Shown piece by piece: positions 9,347 to 19,602 of a stretch of DNA of 64,000 nucleotides; within the stretch, counting starts at the first letter, position 1, and each line of letters begins with the position of its first letter. This DNA comes from Candidatus Melainabacteria bacterium (GTDB taxonomy: Bacteria > Cyanobacteriota > Vampirovibrionia > Obscuribacterales > Obscuribacteraceae). Made by a program: the position numbers and the translations under genes. Where the stretch lies: the NCBI GenBank assembly GCA_027451745.1, contig DAIDIP010000001.1, positions 1 through 64,000 of the forward strand. Direction: 5' to 3'. The notes under the pieces are model-generated. The model did no database searches. It was given only the letters and a program-made list of their open reading frames with translations, and was not told the DNA's origin.

Positions 9347-10396
9347 CTACCTTCCAGTATTGGAAGCTATAACTGATGTAAATTTATCAATTAGAACTTG
9401 TGCACCTTTATCATTCAGATGAGCAGTGTCAAAAAAGTCACTTTCAGGAAATTGTTCGTTGGCAAAATTTATCAGTTTTATATTTTTCTGACTACATATT
9501 CTTTGGACGCGATTCACATATAGTCCATAATAACTAGCTGGAAGTAGATCTTTATTTGCTTGCGTTAATGGCATAGTCACAACAACAATCGGTATTCTTA
9601 GGCTTGAGCAATAATCTACTAACTTTTCCAAGAAAATAAATTGCCTATTAAACTGCTCAGGCTCTAGATGACCATAACGCAAACGATATTCCAACAAGCT
9701 TTTCACTTTTGGTTCTTTTACCAACAGCGGATTTACAGCTTCCACACCCACTTTGAGATGATCAGTATTAACACTCTTATTTGCCTTTACCAACAAGGTT
9801 TTCAACCAAGTTTTAATTCTGTCCTCATGTTCGTGCAGGAAAAAAATTTGTTTGCATAGAGACTTTACTCTTTGTCCCAAATCCAAGCAGAACAAAGTTT
9901 TATCAACAATTAAGTCATGAGGTTTGAATAAACAATTAAAAGTCACAGTCTGGGTTTCGTCTGGAGTCAAAGTATCAGCAAAATCTCTTGGAGCAAGACA
10001 TAAAAAAATCAGTCGTGGCTTGTGACTAGTATTAATTGCCCTTTGTACAAAAAAATACAGGTCTGAAATCATAGCCCCATCAAGAGCCGCATCTGCAACC
10101 TTGGCGTCACAATTAAACTTTGCCTTCAAATTGTCTTCAAAACTTTTTACTTCAAAAAATTGATTATAAGCAGGAGTATCTTTATTACTGTGAAAATCAC
10201 GCATCCATAAAGGCAAACGGATAATAGACGAGCCCAGAAACAACACATCAGGCATCTTTTTCACAGATACAAGAGTTTCGATTATTCTCCTGTGTCCTGC
10301 ATTTTCTTTAAATACATGAATTAATAGAGGCCCAGTCAAAAACAAGAGCACATTAATCAGGACAAATGTTACAGTAGCAAGGATAAATTTGGACAT
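9347..10396 (-). CDS. Membrane-anchored SGNH/GDSL-like protein
   Basis: A 349-residue protein with one N-terminal hydrophobic helix (about 4-28) and an outward domain. FLGSSIIR (about 53-60) looks like block I with its nucleophilic Ser, and FFDTAHLNDKG near residue 325 looks like block V (DxxH), the signature of SGNH esterases. Proteins of this build remove or add acyl groups on surface polymers. Given the glycosyltransferases nearby I infer a role in envelope glycan decoration. Blocks II and III are not clear to me, so catalysis is unproven. The gene converges with the glycosyltransferase ending at 9309. Confidence 0.6.
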   Translation of the reverse strand: MSKFILATVTFVLINVLLFLTGPLLIHVFKENAGHRRIIETLVSVKKMPDVLFLGSSIIRLPLWMRDFHSNKDTPAYNQFFEVKSFEDNLKAKFNCDAKVADAALDGAMISDLYFFVQRAINTSHKPRLIFLCLAPRDFADTLTPDETQTVTFNCLFKPHDLIVDKTLFCLDLGQRVKSLCKQIFFLHEHEDRIKTWLKTLLVKANKSVNTDHLKVGVEAVNPLLVKEPKVKSLLEYRLRYGHLEPEQFNRQFIFLEKLVDYCSSLRIPIVVVTMPLTQANKDLLPASYYGLYVNRVQRICSQKNIKLINFANEQFPESDFFDTAHLNDKGAQVLIDKFTSVIASNTGR

Positions 10397-10449
10397 TTAT
10401 TTCACGCAACCTAGACAGTCATTATACAAGAGGTTAAGAGCTAATACAG

Positions 10450-12528
10450 ATGACAATACCTCCCAATCACCTAATTCACGAATCAAGCACTTATCTTTTA
10501 CAACATGCTTTTAATCCCGTTAACTGGCATGCATGGACAAAAGAAGCCCTGGTAGCTGCTGTATCAAAAGATAAGCCTATTCTACTTTCTATAGGTTATT
10601 CAGCCTGTCATTGGTGTCATGTAATGGAAGAAGAATCTTTTCAAGACAATGAAACAGCGCAACTTATTAACGATAATTTCATACCCATTAAAGTAGATCG
10701 AGAAGAAAGACCAGATATCGACGACATTTATATGACTGCTGTGCAATTAATGACTGGACACGGCGGGTGGCCATTAACCGTCTTCTTAACCCCTGAACAA
10801 AAACCATTTTTTGGTGGAACATATTTTCCTAAAGAAGATACATTTCACGGACAACATGTTCTACCGGGATTTAAAACAATTCTAAAAGCAGTTAGTCAAG
10901 CCTGGCAAGACCGACGCGAGGAGGCAGAAGCAGGTGCAGCTCATTTAACTGGAGCTATTAAATCAATCACAGATCAGCTTTCTAAAAATCCAAGCAGATC
11001 TCACAAACCAATCGATAGCGACTTATTGATTAATTGTACAAAAAAGATTTTGCCTATGTTTGATACCATTTGGGGTGGCTTCAAAGGAGCACCAAAATTC
11101 CCCCAAACACTTGTTTTAGAATTATGTCTGCAAGCAGCACTTTATACAAAGAATAAAGACAAGATCGAATCAGAATTGTTTTTGGACGCCGTTAGTTCTA
11201 GTCTCAACGGCATGGCTAATGGAGGCATTTACGATCATTTAGGAGGAGGCTTTGCCCGCTACTCTACTGACGAAAAGTGGCTCGTACCCCATTTTGAAAA
11301 AATGCTATACGACAACGCTCTTTTAGTAGGAATATACCTGGATTCTTTTACATACACCGGCCAAATCAAATGGCTCAATGTTGCCTGCGAAACACTTGAA
11401 TTTTTAACCCGTGAGTTAGCTAAAGAAGACGGTGGTTTCTATTCAGCCCTTGATGCTGATAGCGAAGGGGTAGAGGGCAAGTTCTATGTTTGGGAAAAGG
11501 CAGAAATAACAAAAACTCTCGGGTCCGATACTGAATTGTTTTGTAAGCATTTTGGCGTAACCGAATCAGGAAACTTCGAACACAATAATATTTTGCATCT
11601 CAGCAATATTTTGGAAGATGAGAAAGAGAAAGAAAAAATATTAGATTCAAAGAAAAAATTATTAGCAAAACGATCAGATCGAATTCGCCCAACTAGAGAC
11701 GATAAAATGTTAACCAGCTGGAATGGGTTAGCAATCTCAGCATTTGCTCATGGTTACAGGATCTCTGGCAACGAAAATTATTTAAAACAAGCACAAAAAA
11801 CTGCACAGTTTGTTCTAACTAAATTAGCAGACAATGAAAAATTAAAGCGCTCTTTTGCTAAGGAGACTGCCAAACTGTCTGGATACTTAGATGATTATGC
11901 ATTCTTCTGCCAGGCATTAATCAATCTCGCAGGCATTGACAGTAATCCAATATGGCTATCACAGGCACTGTCTCTTACCGATACAATGATCAAATACTTT
12001 TTCAGCGAAGAGACAGGTGATTTTTATTACACAGCTAGCGATGAAGAAGAACTCATTACCAGACCAAAAAACTTTTATGATGGACCAATACCATCTGCTA
12101 CTTCAGTAGCCATTAGCTGCCTGTTAAAGATGGAATTATTGACTAACAACAAGCTCTATAGACAAGTCGCTCAAACAAGTTTAGAAAAACACCAAGATCT
12201 CTTTTACAGTCATCCTACACAATATGCAAATATGATTAGGGCTTGGGATTTTAGCCAAGGAATGCCACTATCTTTAGTTCTCGTAACTTCAGGGAATCCA
12301 ATCATGGATAAAGACATGCTTTTAAATCTTTATAGAGTCTATAATCCCAATATGATAGTTATTGTTAAAGATAACTCCCATCCTAAAGAGCTCGATTCAA
12401 AATTTACTCTCTTACAACAAAAAAACACCCTGGATGGGAAACCGACTCTATACATCTGCCAAGAACAGAGCTGCCAAGCCCCAATTAATGATATTGACAA
12501 AATGAAAGCTATGCTAAAGAATTGTTAA
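10450..12528 (+). CDS. YyaL/SPATA20-type thioredoxin-domain protein (DUF255)
   Basis: A 692-residue member of the conserved YyaL/SPATA20 family. The N-terminal thioredoxin-like domain has the family block [19 protein letters not shown] and an active-site-like C53HWC56 within [14 protein letters not shown]. The rest is an alpha/alpha toroid resembling N-acylglucosamine 2-epimerases and cellobiose epimerases, with [29 protein letters not shown] and [11 protein letters not shown]. The biochemical role of the family is unsettled. Length and domain order are those of full members. It begins 53 bp from the divergent SGNH-type gene. Confidence 0.88.
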   Translation: MTIPPNHLIHESSTYLLQHAFNPVNWHAWTKEALVAAVSKDKPILLSIGYSACHWCHVMEEESFQDNETAQLINDNFIPIKVDREERPDIDDIYMTAVQLMTGHGGWPLTVFLTPEQKPFFGGTYFPKEDTFHGQHVLPGFKTILKAVSQAWQDRREEAEAGAAHLTGAIKSITDQLSKNPSRSHKPIDSDLLINCTKKILPMFDTIWGGFKGAPKFPQTLVLELCLQAALYTKNKDKIESELFLDAVSSSLNGMANGGIYDHLGGGFARYSTDEKWLVPHFEKMLYDNALLVGIYLDSFTYTGQIKWLNVACETLEFLTRELAKEDGGFYSALDADSEGVEGKFYVWEKAEITKTLGSDTELFCKHFGVTESGNFEHNNILHLSNILEDEKEKEKILDSKKKLLAKRSDRIRPTRDDKMLTSWNGLAISAFAHGYRISGNENYLKQAQKTAQFVLTKLADNEKLKRSFAKETAKLSGYLDDYAFFCQALINLAGIDSNPIWLSQALSLTDTMIKYFFSEETGDFYYTASDEEELITRPKNFYDGPIPSATSVAISCLLKMELLTNNKLYRQVAQTSLEKHQDLFYSHPTQYANMIRAWDFSQGMPLSLVLVTSGNPIMDKDMLLNLYRVYNPNMIVIVKDNSHPKELDSKFTLLQQKNTLDGKPTLYICQEQSCQAPINDIDKMKAMLKNC

Positions 12529-12660
12529 CAACCTGTCTTAAAAACTAAATTCTAGACCGAAATCATTTAATTCTGCCAAATCTCAGGAAATCACCATTTT
12601 GCCTTAGTTAACCCAAAGTGCCAGATGGGCAATATACTATTAATAAGAGAAGGCCTGGCT

Positions 12661-14220
12661 ATGTTTCAAGCTGAAATTGCTAAAAACACTTCAACGATCG
12701 AGAGGTTACAAGGGCTTATGAAAGTACTTGTAATTGACAATGTGCCTGTCGAAGAACGAAGCTTAAAAGAAGATCTCAGTAAGCTCGGACTCAAAGTCGA
12801 TTGGGCCCAGAACTTAGATGAAGGAAGTCAAAAAATTAAAAATGGAAATATTGATGTCATTTTGCTCAACACTACCTTGGCAGATATTAATGGCTTAGCC
12901 ACCATTAGGTCCGTACGGGCATTTAGTCGCAGTTTGCCGTTAGTTGTATATACAGATGAGAATAATAAATCCATAGCATTAGATGCTCTACGGATTGGCG
13001 CCCAAGACTATTTAATAAAGTCACAAGACACACCTAGTTCGATAGCACGCTGCTTGCGTTATGCCATAGAAAGGCAAAGAATTAGATACGAACAAATATT
13101 AGACGGGGAACGCTGCACCAGACTTATTTTAGAGAACTCATTGCAAGCATTTTTAGCCATGGATCAAAATGGCATTATTGTAGATTGGAACCTTCGTGCA
13201 GAAGGAGTTTTTGGTTGGAGTCGCCATGAAGCTATAGGAAAGCCTATTAAGGACTTGGTGCGTGCCACTCCTACCCGTGATGCATATATTAAGAACCTGG
13301 ATAAAATACTTTCTGACTCACCAGAAGGCATTCTAAACAAGCGGATGGAAGTCTACGCTATCCACAAAGATGGACATCAATTTCCTGTGGAATTTGGCAT
13401 ATTTCGTATTAAGGACAAATCTGATTATTTGTATTGTACCTTTGTTAACGATATAAGTGATCGCAAAGAAATGGAACGAAAAACCAAATTGCTAAACGAA
13501 CAATTGGAGCAAAGAGTACAAGAACGCACAAGTGAATTAATGCGATCAAACGAAGAATTACAGCAGTTTGCAAAAATTGCTTCTCATGATTTGCAGGAAC
13601 CCTTACGCGCCGTCCAAGGCTTTGCTCAGCTGTTGTCTCGCCGTTATAGAGAGAACTTAGACGCCGATGGTAATCAGTTTATAGATTTTATATTAGATGG
13701 TACTGAAAGAATGCAGAAATTAATTCAATCGGTGCTGGAACATTCCAATATTCGTACAAATGACCAAGAGCTTGAGTCTGTTGAGATTTCATCTATTATC
13801 AAAGAAGTAATGAAAAACCTTAATCAGGCTATTTCAGACAGTAAGGCAACTATTATTTTTGGCGAATTACCAGCTATAGCCATTGAGCGTTCGCAACTTT
13901 TACAACTGTTTCAAAACTTAATCAGCAATGCCATTAAATATGCCGGCAACAAAGCTCCATATATCGTTATCTCTGCAGAAAAAAATATCGACGAATGGCT
14001 CTTTTCGGTATGTGACAACGGGATCGGAATTGACAGTAAATACGCTAGCCGCATATTTGATATGTTTGCTAGGCTACATGGTAGAGTAAAGTATTCTGGC
14101 ACTGGAATGGGCTTAGCTATCTGCAAGAAGATTGTCACTGGTCACGGTGGCAGGATTTGGATGGAATCCGAACCAGGAGAAGGCTCTATTTTTTATTTTA
14201 CTTTGCCAGCAAAAAAATGA
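12661..14220 (+). CDS. Histidine kinase with pseudo-receiver and PAS domain
   Basis: Sensor kinase, 519 residues from the ATG at 12661, chosen because GAAGG precedes it; an ATG at 12625 in frame has no such site. Domain order: receiver-like (21-140), PAS (about 155-270), short coiled coil, HisKA with the H-box around H309 (ASHDLQEPLR), then HATPase_c with the N box NLISNAIKYA, DNGIGID and GTGMGL. There are no membrane segments, so it is cytoplasmic. In the receiver, the acceptor Asp is replaced by Asn (N70 in VILLNTTLADING) although T98 and K120 remain. The H-box is of the type found in cyanobacterial Cph1-like kinases, but no GAF/PHY chromophore domain is present. It lies 42 bp before its probable partner regulator. 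Confidence 0.88.
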   Translation: MFQAEIAKNTSTIERLQGLMKVLVIDNVPVEERSLKEDLSKLGLKVDWAQNLDEGSQKIKNGNIDVILLNTTLADINGLATIRSVRAFSRSLPLVVYTDENNKSIALDALRIGAQDYLIKSQDTPSSIARCLRYAIERQRIRYEQILDGERCTRLILENSLQAFLAMDQNGIIVDWNLRAEGVFGWSRHEAIGKPIKDLVRATPTRDAYIKNLDKILSDSPEGILNKRMEVYAIHKDGHQFPVEFGIFRIKDKSDYLYCTFVNDISDRKEMERKTKLLNEQLEQRVQERTSELMRSNEELQQFAKIASHDLQEPLRAVQGFAQLLSRRYRENLDADGNQFIDFILDGTERMQKLIQSVLEHSNIRTNDQELESVEISSIIKEVMKNLNQAISDSKATIIFGELPAIAIERSQLLQLFQNLISNAIKYAGNKAPYIVISAEKNIDEWLFSVCDNGIGIDSKYASRIFDMFARLHGRVKYSGTGMGLAICKKIVTGHGGRIWMESEPGEGSIFYFTLPAKK

Positions 14221-14262
14221 ACTAAATCCGAACAGTAAAGATAGCAGTAAGGAAATAGCAAA

Positions 14263-15102
14263 ATGAATGACAAAACGAGTGAAATGGATAACAAAATTTC
14301 TGACGATAAAATTCATATCCTTCTAGTTGAAGATAGTCCTTCGGATGTAAGGTTGACTGAAGAGGCGCTAAAAGACTCAGGCTTGGCTTACGAACTATCA
14401 TTAGCTAATGACGGCGAGGAAGCCATGAATTTTCTTCATCAGCAAAAAATGTCCGCGTTTAGCAAATTACCACACGTTATCCTCTTGGATCTAAACATGC
14501 CAAGAAAAAATGGGCACGAGGTTTTAACCGAAATCAAAGCCGATCCAAAATTAGCCACCATACCTGTTGTACTTTTAACGGTGTCACAACAAGAACGAGA
14601 TATCATGGAAGCTTTACGGTTAAAGATGAATTATTATCTCTGCAAACCGGTTGATGCAACACAATTAGCAGCTCTGCTAAAAGCAATTTTTGATTTACAT
14701 AAAGAGAAGTATACTGCCGATGATCATTCTTCATTGCCAAAAGAAGATCTGCATATACGTCTTGTTTTAGCCGGTAACCCACACACTTCCGGCTTCGTGC
14801 TTGCACGACTTGCTAAAGAAGACAACGTAAAAGTGCGCTGCCGAGTAGCGGAGAATCCCGCCACTCCTTCGGATGTATTATTGCTCTTATCCAAAGATAA
14901 AAGCGTCGAAGTCAGATTAAACCTGACAGAAAATCCTAATGCGCCAAAACAAGTGCTAGAAAAGCTAGCAATGGACGAAAGTGAAGACGTTCGTCTAGGC
15001 ATGGCTGAAAATCCACAAATGCCTGATGAAATTCTCCAATCGCTAGCTGCAGACGAAAACATTTTTGTTGCCACAAGCGCTGCTAAAACATTAGCCAAAT
15101 AA
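14263..15102 (+). CDS. Rcp1-like response regulator with LRV-type repeats
   Basis: A 279-residue protein. The N-terminal receiver (about 16-150) is complete: E23/D24, phospho-acceptor D76 in ILLDLNMPRKNG, T106 and K128. VEDSPSDVRLTEEAL and the long loop before the acceptor are typical of Rcp1, the partner of the phytochrome kinase Cph1. The C-terminal part (about 155-279) is four to five units of about 24 residues with the core NPxxPxxVLxxLAxDxxxxVR, which matches leucine-rich-repeat-variant (LRV/HEAT-like) repeats and probably forms a protein-binding superhelix. No DNA-binding domain exists, so output is likely by protein contact. AAGGAA precedes the ATG. It is probably phosphorylated by the upstream kinase. 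Confidence 0.85.
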   Translation: MNDKTSEMDNKISDDKIHILLVEDSPSDVRLTEEALKDSGLAYELSLANDGEEAMNFLHQQKMSAFSKLPHVILLDLNMPRKNGHEVLTEIKADPKLATIPVVLLTVSQQERDIMEALRLKMNYYLCKPVDATQLAALLKAIFDLHKEKYTADDHSSLPKEDLHIRLVLAGNPHTSGFVLARLAKEDNVKVRCRVAENPATPSDVLLLLSKDKSVEVRLNLTENPNAPKQVLEKLAMDESEDVRLGMAENPQMPDEILQSLAADENIFVATSAAKTLAK

Positions 15103-15110
15103 CAAATCAC

Positions 15111-17363
15111 TTATTTCTTTTTAGCTAGCGGATACAGTTCTTCAAAAGTAATCACTTCGCTTTTATCTTTTTTCAAAAAGTACATGGGGACTTTTTTGGC
15201 AATATTTGGATCAGCTGCCAGAGCTCCTTTCATAGCAATCTGTGCTAACGCATGCTTCCCTGCTGCTTCCAGAACAAAGCTTTTTACATACAGTATTTTT
15301 GGGTCGGCTGGACTTTTACGCCAAGTAAGCTCGATCCATTGTTGAGCTTCGCTCAAATGACCAGTAGCAAGAGCCGCGCGTGCCATAAGCAGTTCCATAT
15401 TACGAGTCTGACTGACTTTAACGCCCATTCTTGAAACGTTATAAGCTACATTTATCAAACTAGGACTACTTATACCCAAAGCACACTCGGCCATCGGTTC
15501 AATAAAGTCTGGATTAGTTTGATCATGTTCAAATGCTTTATTCAAAAAAGGTAGGGCAGCTAAATATTTTCCTAAACCATTTAAGCTTCGCCCCATAATA
15601 ATATTCAATGAATTACTATTTGGATTCATTAGAAGTGCCTGTTCGGCTATTTCTTTTGCTCTTGCATACTCGCCTAACTCGACCAGCACACCTGCTAACG
15701 CTCGCTGAGTATCAAAAAATGCCAGTGCGCCCAAATGCTGAGACTTTGCTAGATCTAAAGCTTTTTCTAATTCTTCTTTTGCCGCTTTGTAATTTTCAAT
15801 AGTTTCCGGTCTATCTTTCTTATTTGGTAGTAGAGCCATACCTATAGCTACATGAGCTGGTTGACAGTTTTTCTCCACTGCCACTACTTGCCTTGCTATA
15901 GCTAATCCTTTGACAGCTTTATGTTCCAAAACTAGTATTTGTCCTAACGTACCTTTTGCCCATAAGTCTTTCTCATTAGCTCTTACAGCCATTTTTAATA
16001 AATGAATAGCAGAGCGAAAATCTAAACTTCTAAAAATTGATCCTGTAATTAAAAGAGCGATAACCGCAAAAATTGCAGCACGCACCTTTAGGCTCGATTT
16101 CCAGCTAAAAAGCCACGGCTTTAACAAAGAAGCAAACGCCAGACAAATTCCTGCTAACGGTATATAGAATCTCCAATCAGCAGCAATTTCATTTTGAGGG
16201 AAAAACACAAAGGTCAGATAGCTCAAAATTGCTAATCCAATACCAAAGGCAATCAACGGCCTGTTTCTAAGTCTGCAAACTAAATAAGCACCCGCACCCA
16301 TGATTAAATATCCAACTATTACTAATGGATCTCCCAGTCCGTTAGCAACAGTATTTGGTGGAAAAATACTAAGCCCAATAGGCAAGAATAAACAGCGCAA
16401 ATAATAAATGATAAGACTTTGAAATTGGCTAGCTATGTATATTTGCTGTGATTGCAGGGGCAAAACATATCCGTTGCTATAATCAGCCGTAAAACCAGGT
16501 AATGCAATTAATGGCATAATTAGTAAGAGCACTACAATAACAATAAGCTCACCCCATTTTTCTTGAAACCATTGTTTAAAAGACAAGTCCTGAGGTTTAA
16601 GTAATACTGCAAGTAAAAGCATACAAGCCGGTAGAGCAAGAGATTGAATTCCACAAAATATTGCCTGCAATAAAAAAATAAAAGTAAGTACATAACCACG
16701 AAAAACATTTTTCATTTTAGTAGTCAGAAATGCCCAAACAAAAAAGTTCAAGGTCAAGAAAAAATTACAAGCAGTCATACTAGCCACTCGTCCACAAATA
16801 TGCGCCACTGATTCTGCACCCAATGGATGACAAGCAAATAAAGCCGAGGCGCAAAGCGCCAGCTCATGAACAGGTTGCTCCCGACCATCATCTTGCCAAA
16901 AGTACCTAGCTAATACATAAACTAATAGATAAAAATACAAACAACACAAAAGATGCAAAACAATATTGACCACATGATACCAACTTGACTCATAGCCAAA
17001 GTTTTGCAAATCAAAAGCAAAGCTGGTTGTAATTAAAGGCTGTGATAAAGGCTGGCTAATGGCTTTTACAACCAAATTGGACCAAAAGCTTTCCTCAGTT
17101 TGTTTAGGCACTAAAAAACTGAGTATGTATCTATCGTTATAAGCAAAATCACCTAAAATACTGACGCCATAAGCAGCCAAAACAATAAGACATAAGATTC
17201 CCGCATCAATAGCAAGTCTTCTATAACTAGTTCTTTGTTTGTGAGTTTCTTCAACTGTAACAACAGACGGTATTCTCGTTGGTCGTACACGCGATAGCTT
17301 CGAAATATCTATCCTGGTAATAAATTGTTTTTTTGATGGCTCAGAATTAGGTTTGTCCGACAT
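15111..17363 (-). CDS. TMTC-like membrane protein with TPR domain
   Basis: A 750-residue protein with a cytoplasmic basic N-terminus, roughly ten to twelve hydrophobic helices (about 55-460) and a C-terminal TPR region (about 475-720). The segment HPLGAESVAHICGRVASM resembles the conserved loop of TMTC-like glycosyltransferase-C proteins (HPxxxEAVxWISGR), and the membrane-plus-TPR build is the same. A lipid-linked sugar transferase acting on exported proteins or glycans is possible. I do not see a clear DxD/DE acceptor motif and would not assert enzyme activity. It converges with the response regulator (8-bp gap) and is divergent from the small membrane-protein genes at 17462. Confidence 0.65.
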   Translation of the reverse strand: MSDKPNSEPSKKQFITRIDISKLSRVRPTRIPSVVTVEETHKQRTSYRRLAIDAGILCLIVLAAYGVSILGDFAYNDRYILSFLVPKQTEESFWSNLVVKAISQPLSQPLITTSFAFDLQNFGYESSWYHVVNIVLHLLCCLYFYLLVYVLARYFWQDDGREQPVHELALCASALFACHPLGAESVAHICGRVASMTACNFFLTLNFFVWAFLTTKMKNVFRGYVLTFIFLLQAIFCGIQSLALPACMLLLAVLLKPQDLSFKQWFQEKWGELIVIVVLLLIMPLIALPGFTADYSNGYVLPLQSQQIYIASQFQSLIIYYLRCLFLPIGLSIFPPNTVANGLGDPLVIVGYLIMGAGAYLVCRLRNRPLIAFGIGLAILSYLTFVFFPQNEIAADWRFYIPLAGICLAFASLLKPWLFSWKSSLKVRAAIFAVIALLITGSIFRSLDFRSAIHLLKMAVRANEKDLWAKGTLGQILVLEHKAVKGLAIARQVVAVEKNCQPAHVAIGMALLPNKKDRPETIENYKAAKEELEKALDLAKSQHLGALAFFDTQRALAGVLVELGEYARAKEIAEQALLMNPNSNSLNIIMGRSLNGLGKYLAALPFLNKAFEHDQTNPDFIEPMAECALGISSPSLINVAYNVSRMGVKVSQTRNMELLMARAALATGHLSEAQQWIELTWRKSPADPKILYVKSFVLEAAGKHALAQIAMKGALAADPNIAKKVPMYFLKKDKSEVITFEELYPLAKKK

Positions 17364-17461
17364 AGGTTTAATAATAAGGACTCAATTTTTATACTTTGAT
17401 GTTACACGAGTAAAAAGACATAGATGTTACAATTTTAATCGCTAGACCCCAATGGAATCAA

Positions 17462-17716
17462 ATGACAAAAGGTTCTCAAACAGACGCCAAGAAAGCCGAA
17501 TCATGGCAAGCCTTAAAGGCTTTCCTAATTCCGGTCACTCTTTTTCTTGCTTGCGTTGCCTCCGCAGCTGGCATTTTTCTTGTTTACAACCAAGAGCCAC
17601 TTGGCTGGGTCTTTATCATTCCGGCCGGAATCACAATAATTCTAGATTTCATTGGCCTTATCCGTTTTCAAAACAAATTGAGAGCAAAAGGCGTCATGAT
17701 TAACGAAGAACAATAA
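17462..17716 (+). CDS. Small two-helix membrane protein
   Basis: An 84-residue protein I cannot assign. It has two hydrophobic helices (about 22-42 and 48-67) joined by a short loop, a charged N-terminus and a basic then acidic C-terminus, so it should be an inner-membrane hairpin. The start at 17462 has no strong ribosome-binding site. A frame starting 10 bp earlier is open too but gives no sensible protein. The next gene, also a membrane protein, follows after 21 nt and may be in the same transcript. Confidence 0.6.
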   Translation: MTKGSQTDAKKAESWQALKAFLIPVTLFLACVASAAGIFLVYNQEPLGWVFIIPAGITIILDFIGLIRFQNKLRAKGVMINEEQ

Positions 17717-17737
17717 TCATAAGCACTCGAAATCAAA

Positions 17738-18301
17738 ATGAATAACAATCTGAATAAACCAGAACAAACTTTCGAATCTGAAAAACCACAATTCAACTTT
17801 GTTCGTTTTCTAGTGTTATTGTTCGGACTAAGCTTCGATGCACCCCCAATCGAAATATACAGCACCAAGCAGCCACAGGAAGTCATCTCTCAACTCAAGG
17901 AGAATCTTGATTCTTCCTGGGGAAATCTCATTCTCACTTTTAAACCAAAATTTATCGGCAAAACAAAAGAGAACAAATTTGCCTTTTGGTGGTTTCAGCC
18001 AGGGCGAAGAAATTCCTGGGCACCTATTGTGAGGGGAGTAGTTGAACCAGCTCCTTCAGGGAGTGTAATAAAGGCTCACTTTGACGTTCATAATGCCGTC
18101 AAAATTTTTTCCATCTTTTGGATGGGGTCTCTACTAGCCATAAGTGTATTTATGTTTTTCATGCCCACGGGACACGGCATTTCTTTATTTCCCTTGGGAA
18201 TGATTTTATTCATGCTCTTATTAGTAAAAATAGGCAATGTTATGGGTAAACCAGACTGCAAAAAAATAATCGAATTGCTTGAACGGGTCAGCAAGCCATA
18301 A
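17738..18301 (+). CDS. Hypothetical membrane protein
   Basis: A 187-residue protein of unknown function. A short hydrophobic stretch (about 23-33) is followed by a soluble segment of about 85 residues rich in aromatic residues (NKFAFWWFQPGRR). Two hydrophobic helices (about 122-140 and 148-167) come next, and the tail is charged. The pattern resembles small membrane proteins with a PH-like domain, but I cannot confirm that. It follows the 84-residue membrane protein by 21 nt. Confidence 0.55.
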   Translation: MNNNLNKPEQTFESEKPQFNFVRFLVLLFGLSFDAPPIEIYSTKQPQEVISQLKENLDSSWGNLILTFKPKFIGKTKENKFAFWWFQPGRRNSWAPIVRGVVEPAPSGSVIKAHFDVHNAVKIFSIFWMGSLLAISVFMFFMPTGHGISLFPLGMILFMLLLVKIGNVMGKPDCKKIIELLERVSKP

Positions 18302-18629
18302 TTGTTCTAGCTGATCAACAATGCCAGCTCAATAAGAACATACAATTAACTTCCAAATACTAATCGTCCAGCATAGGGTATACAAAGGGCAGCGATGTTA
18401 AAATCACTCCTTTCATGTAAAGCCAATATTAGTTTTTTTGAACTCTCCAAAAGCCTCACCAGTAGCCACTTTTAAAATTCAAAAAGCCCCGAAACCCTGA
18501 TGTAATATAACTTCATTACGCTGGACAACCTTGACATCTATTTCTATTTTTATACCTATGTCCGAGTGTTTAATGAAGTCAGATCAGGAGTTATCAAACT
18601 GTTATTGACAAACAAACAAAGAATGAAGC
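18302..18629. other. Intergenic region with no recognised feature
   Basis: 328 bp between two convergent genes. I find no open frame of credible composition, no RNA gene and no convincing terminator hairpin for either flank. Confidence 0.5.
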
Positions 18630-19586
18630 CTAATTTGCTACGCGACACGGAATTTTCCCAATTAAAAATTCAGCAATAGATTCTATAGCCATTTCATAGG
18701 TGGCTGTATCAGCTTCAAAAGTTCTCCAAGCTACGTGAGGTGTAACAATAATTCTCTCCGGAATCATTTTTCGTAGTTCACTTACTGCATTCTCTTCTAT
18801 TTCATTTTCATAGAAACCATCAAACGCCACCTGCATTTTTGCATCGGCTTTTAAAGCTTTTAAAAGTGCTTTAGGAGAACAAAGATTGACCGGAGAAGTA
18901 TTGACTATAGTTACTCCCGCTTTCATAATGCCAAATTGATTTTCATCAAGAATCACGCCACTTTCACCAGGAACATGCAAGCTGATAATATCGGATGTAG
19001 CAATAAGTTCATTCAACTCTACAAACCCAGCTCCGCTTTTTGCCGCTTCGGTTTTTTTACCAGATCGACTCCAATACTGAACTTTAGTATCAAAGCCTTT
19101 CGCACACATTTGTGCAACCCGTTGAGCAATTTTGCCAAAGCCAATCAATCCTAGAGTTTTGCCAAACATCGTACTCGATGTCTCATAAGAACCACTCTCT
19201 TTTGCAAACGAAAGAATAGTTGACGAAATATGCCTCTGAGCATCAATCATCAAACCAACTGTAAATTCGGCAACAGAAATAGCATTAGCACCAGGAGTAT
19301 TGCATACTTTAATTCCTTTGCCAGCTGCTGCTTTTAAATCAATATAGGCACCACAATCAACGCCGAGAAAGACTATTAGGCACAGTTTATCGGAGGCTTC
19401 TAAAACAGCAGCTGTACCTGTCTCATAGCCTCCGCTAATATAAATATCAATGCCTTTAATAGCTTCTATAAACTTATTTTCGTCAACTAAATCTTTAGCA
19501 CCATATGTGGCTAAATCCAATCCCAAGCTTTCCAATCTCTGACGAGCAATTTGAGGCAACTCACCAGTGATTAATACTTTTGCCAT
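18630..19586 (-). CDS. D-2-hydroxyacid dehydrogenase-like protein lacking the catalytic Arg
   Basis: A 318-residue member of the D-isomer-specific 2-hydroxyacid dehydrogenase family. The NAD-binding fold is intact (LGLIGFGKIAQRV, 145-157), and the catalytic His is present (H284 in TPHVAW), as is an acidic residue in FYENE (about 259-262). The Arg of the family motif (V/I)NxARG, which binds the substrate carboxylate, is missing: the same place reads VNTSPVNL, with Pro at 232. The usual reaction is therefore doubtful, and a different substrate or a non-catalytic role is possible. It lies 16 bp after rpsI on the same strand, so it is probably read through from the ribosomal operon. Confidence 0.75.
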   Translation of the reverse strand: MAKVLITGELPQIARQRLESLGLDLATYGAKDLVDENKFIEAIKGIDIYISGGYETGTAAVLEASDKLCLIVFLGVDCGAYIDLKAAAGKGIKVCNTPGANAISVAEFTVGLMIDAQRHISSTILSFAKESGSYETSSTMFGKTLGLIGFGKIAQRVAQMCAKGFDTKVQYWSRSGKKTEAAKSGAGFVELNELIATSDIISLHVPGESGVILDENQFGIMKAGVTIVNTSPVNLCSPKALLKALKADAKMQVAFDGFYENEIEENAVSELRKMIPERIIVTPHVAWRTFEADTATYEMAIESIAEFLIGKIPCRVAN

Positions 19587-19602
19587 AAAGCACTATAAAG
19601 AG

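Noticed and set aside
12661-15102. Phytochrome system (Cph1/Rcp1)
   Set aside because: H-box and regulator type agree, but no GAF/PHY domain or chromophore Cys exists, so light sensing is not supported.
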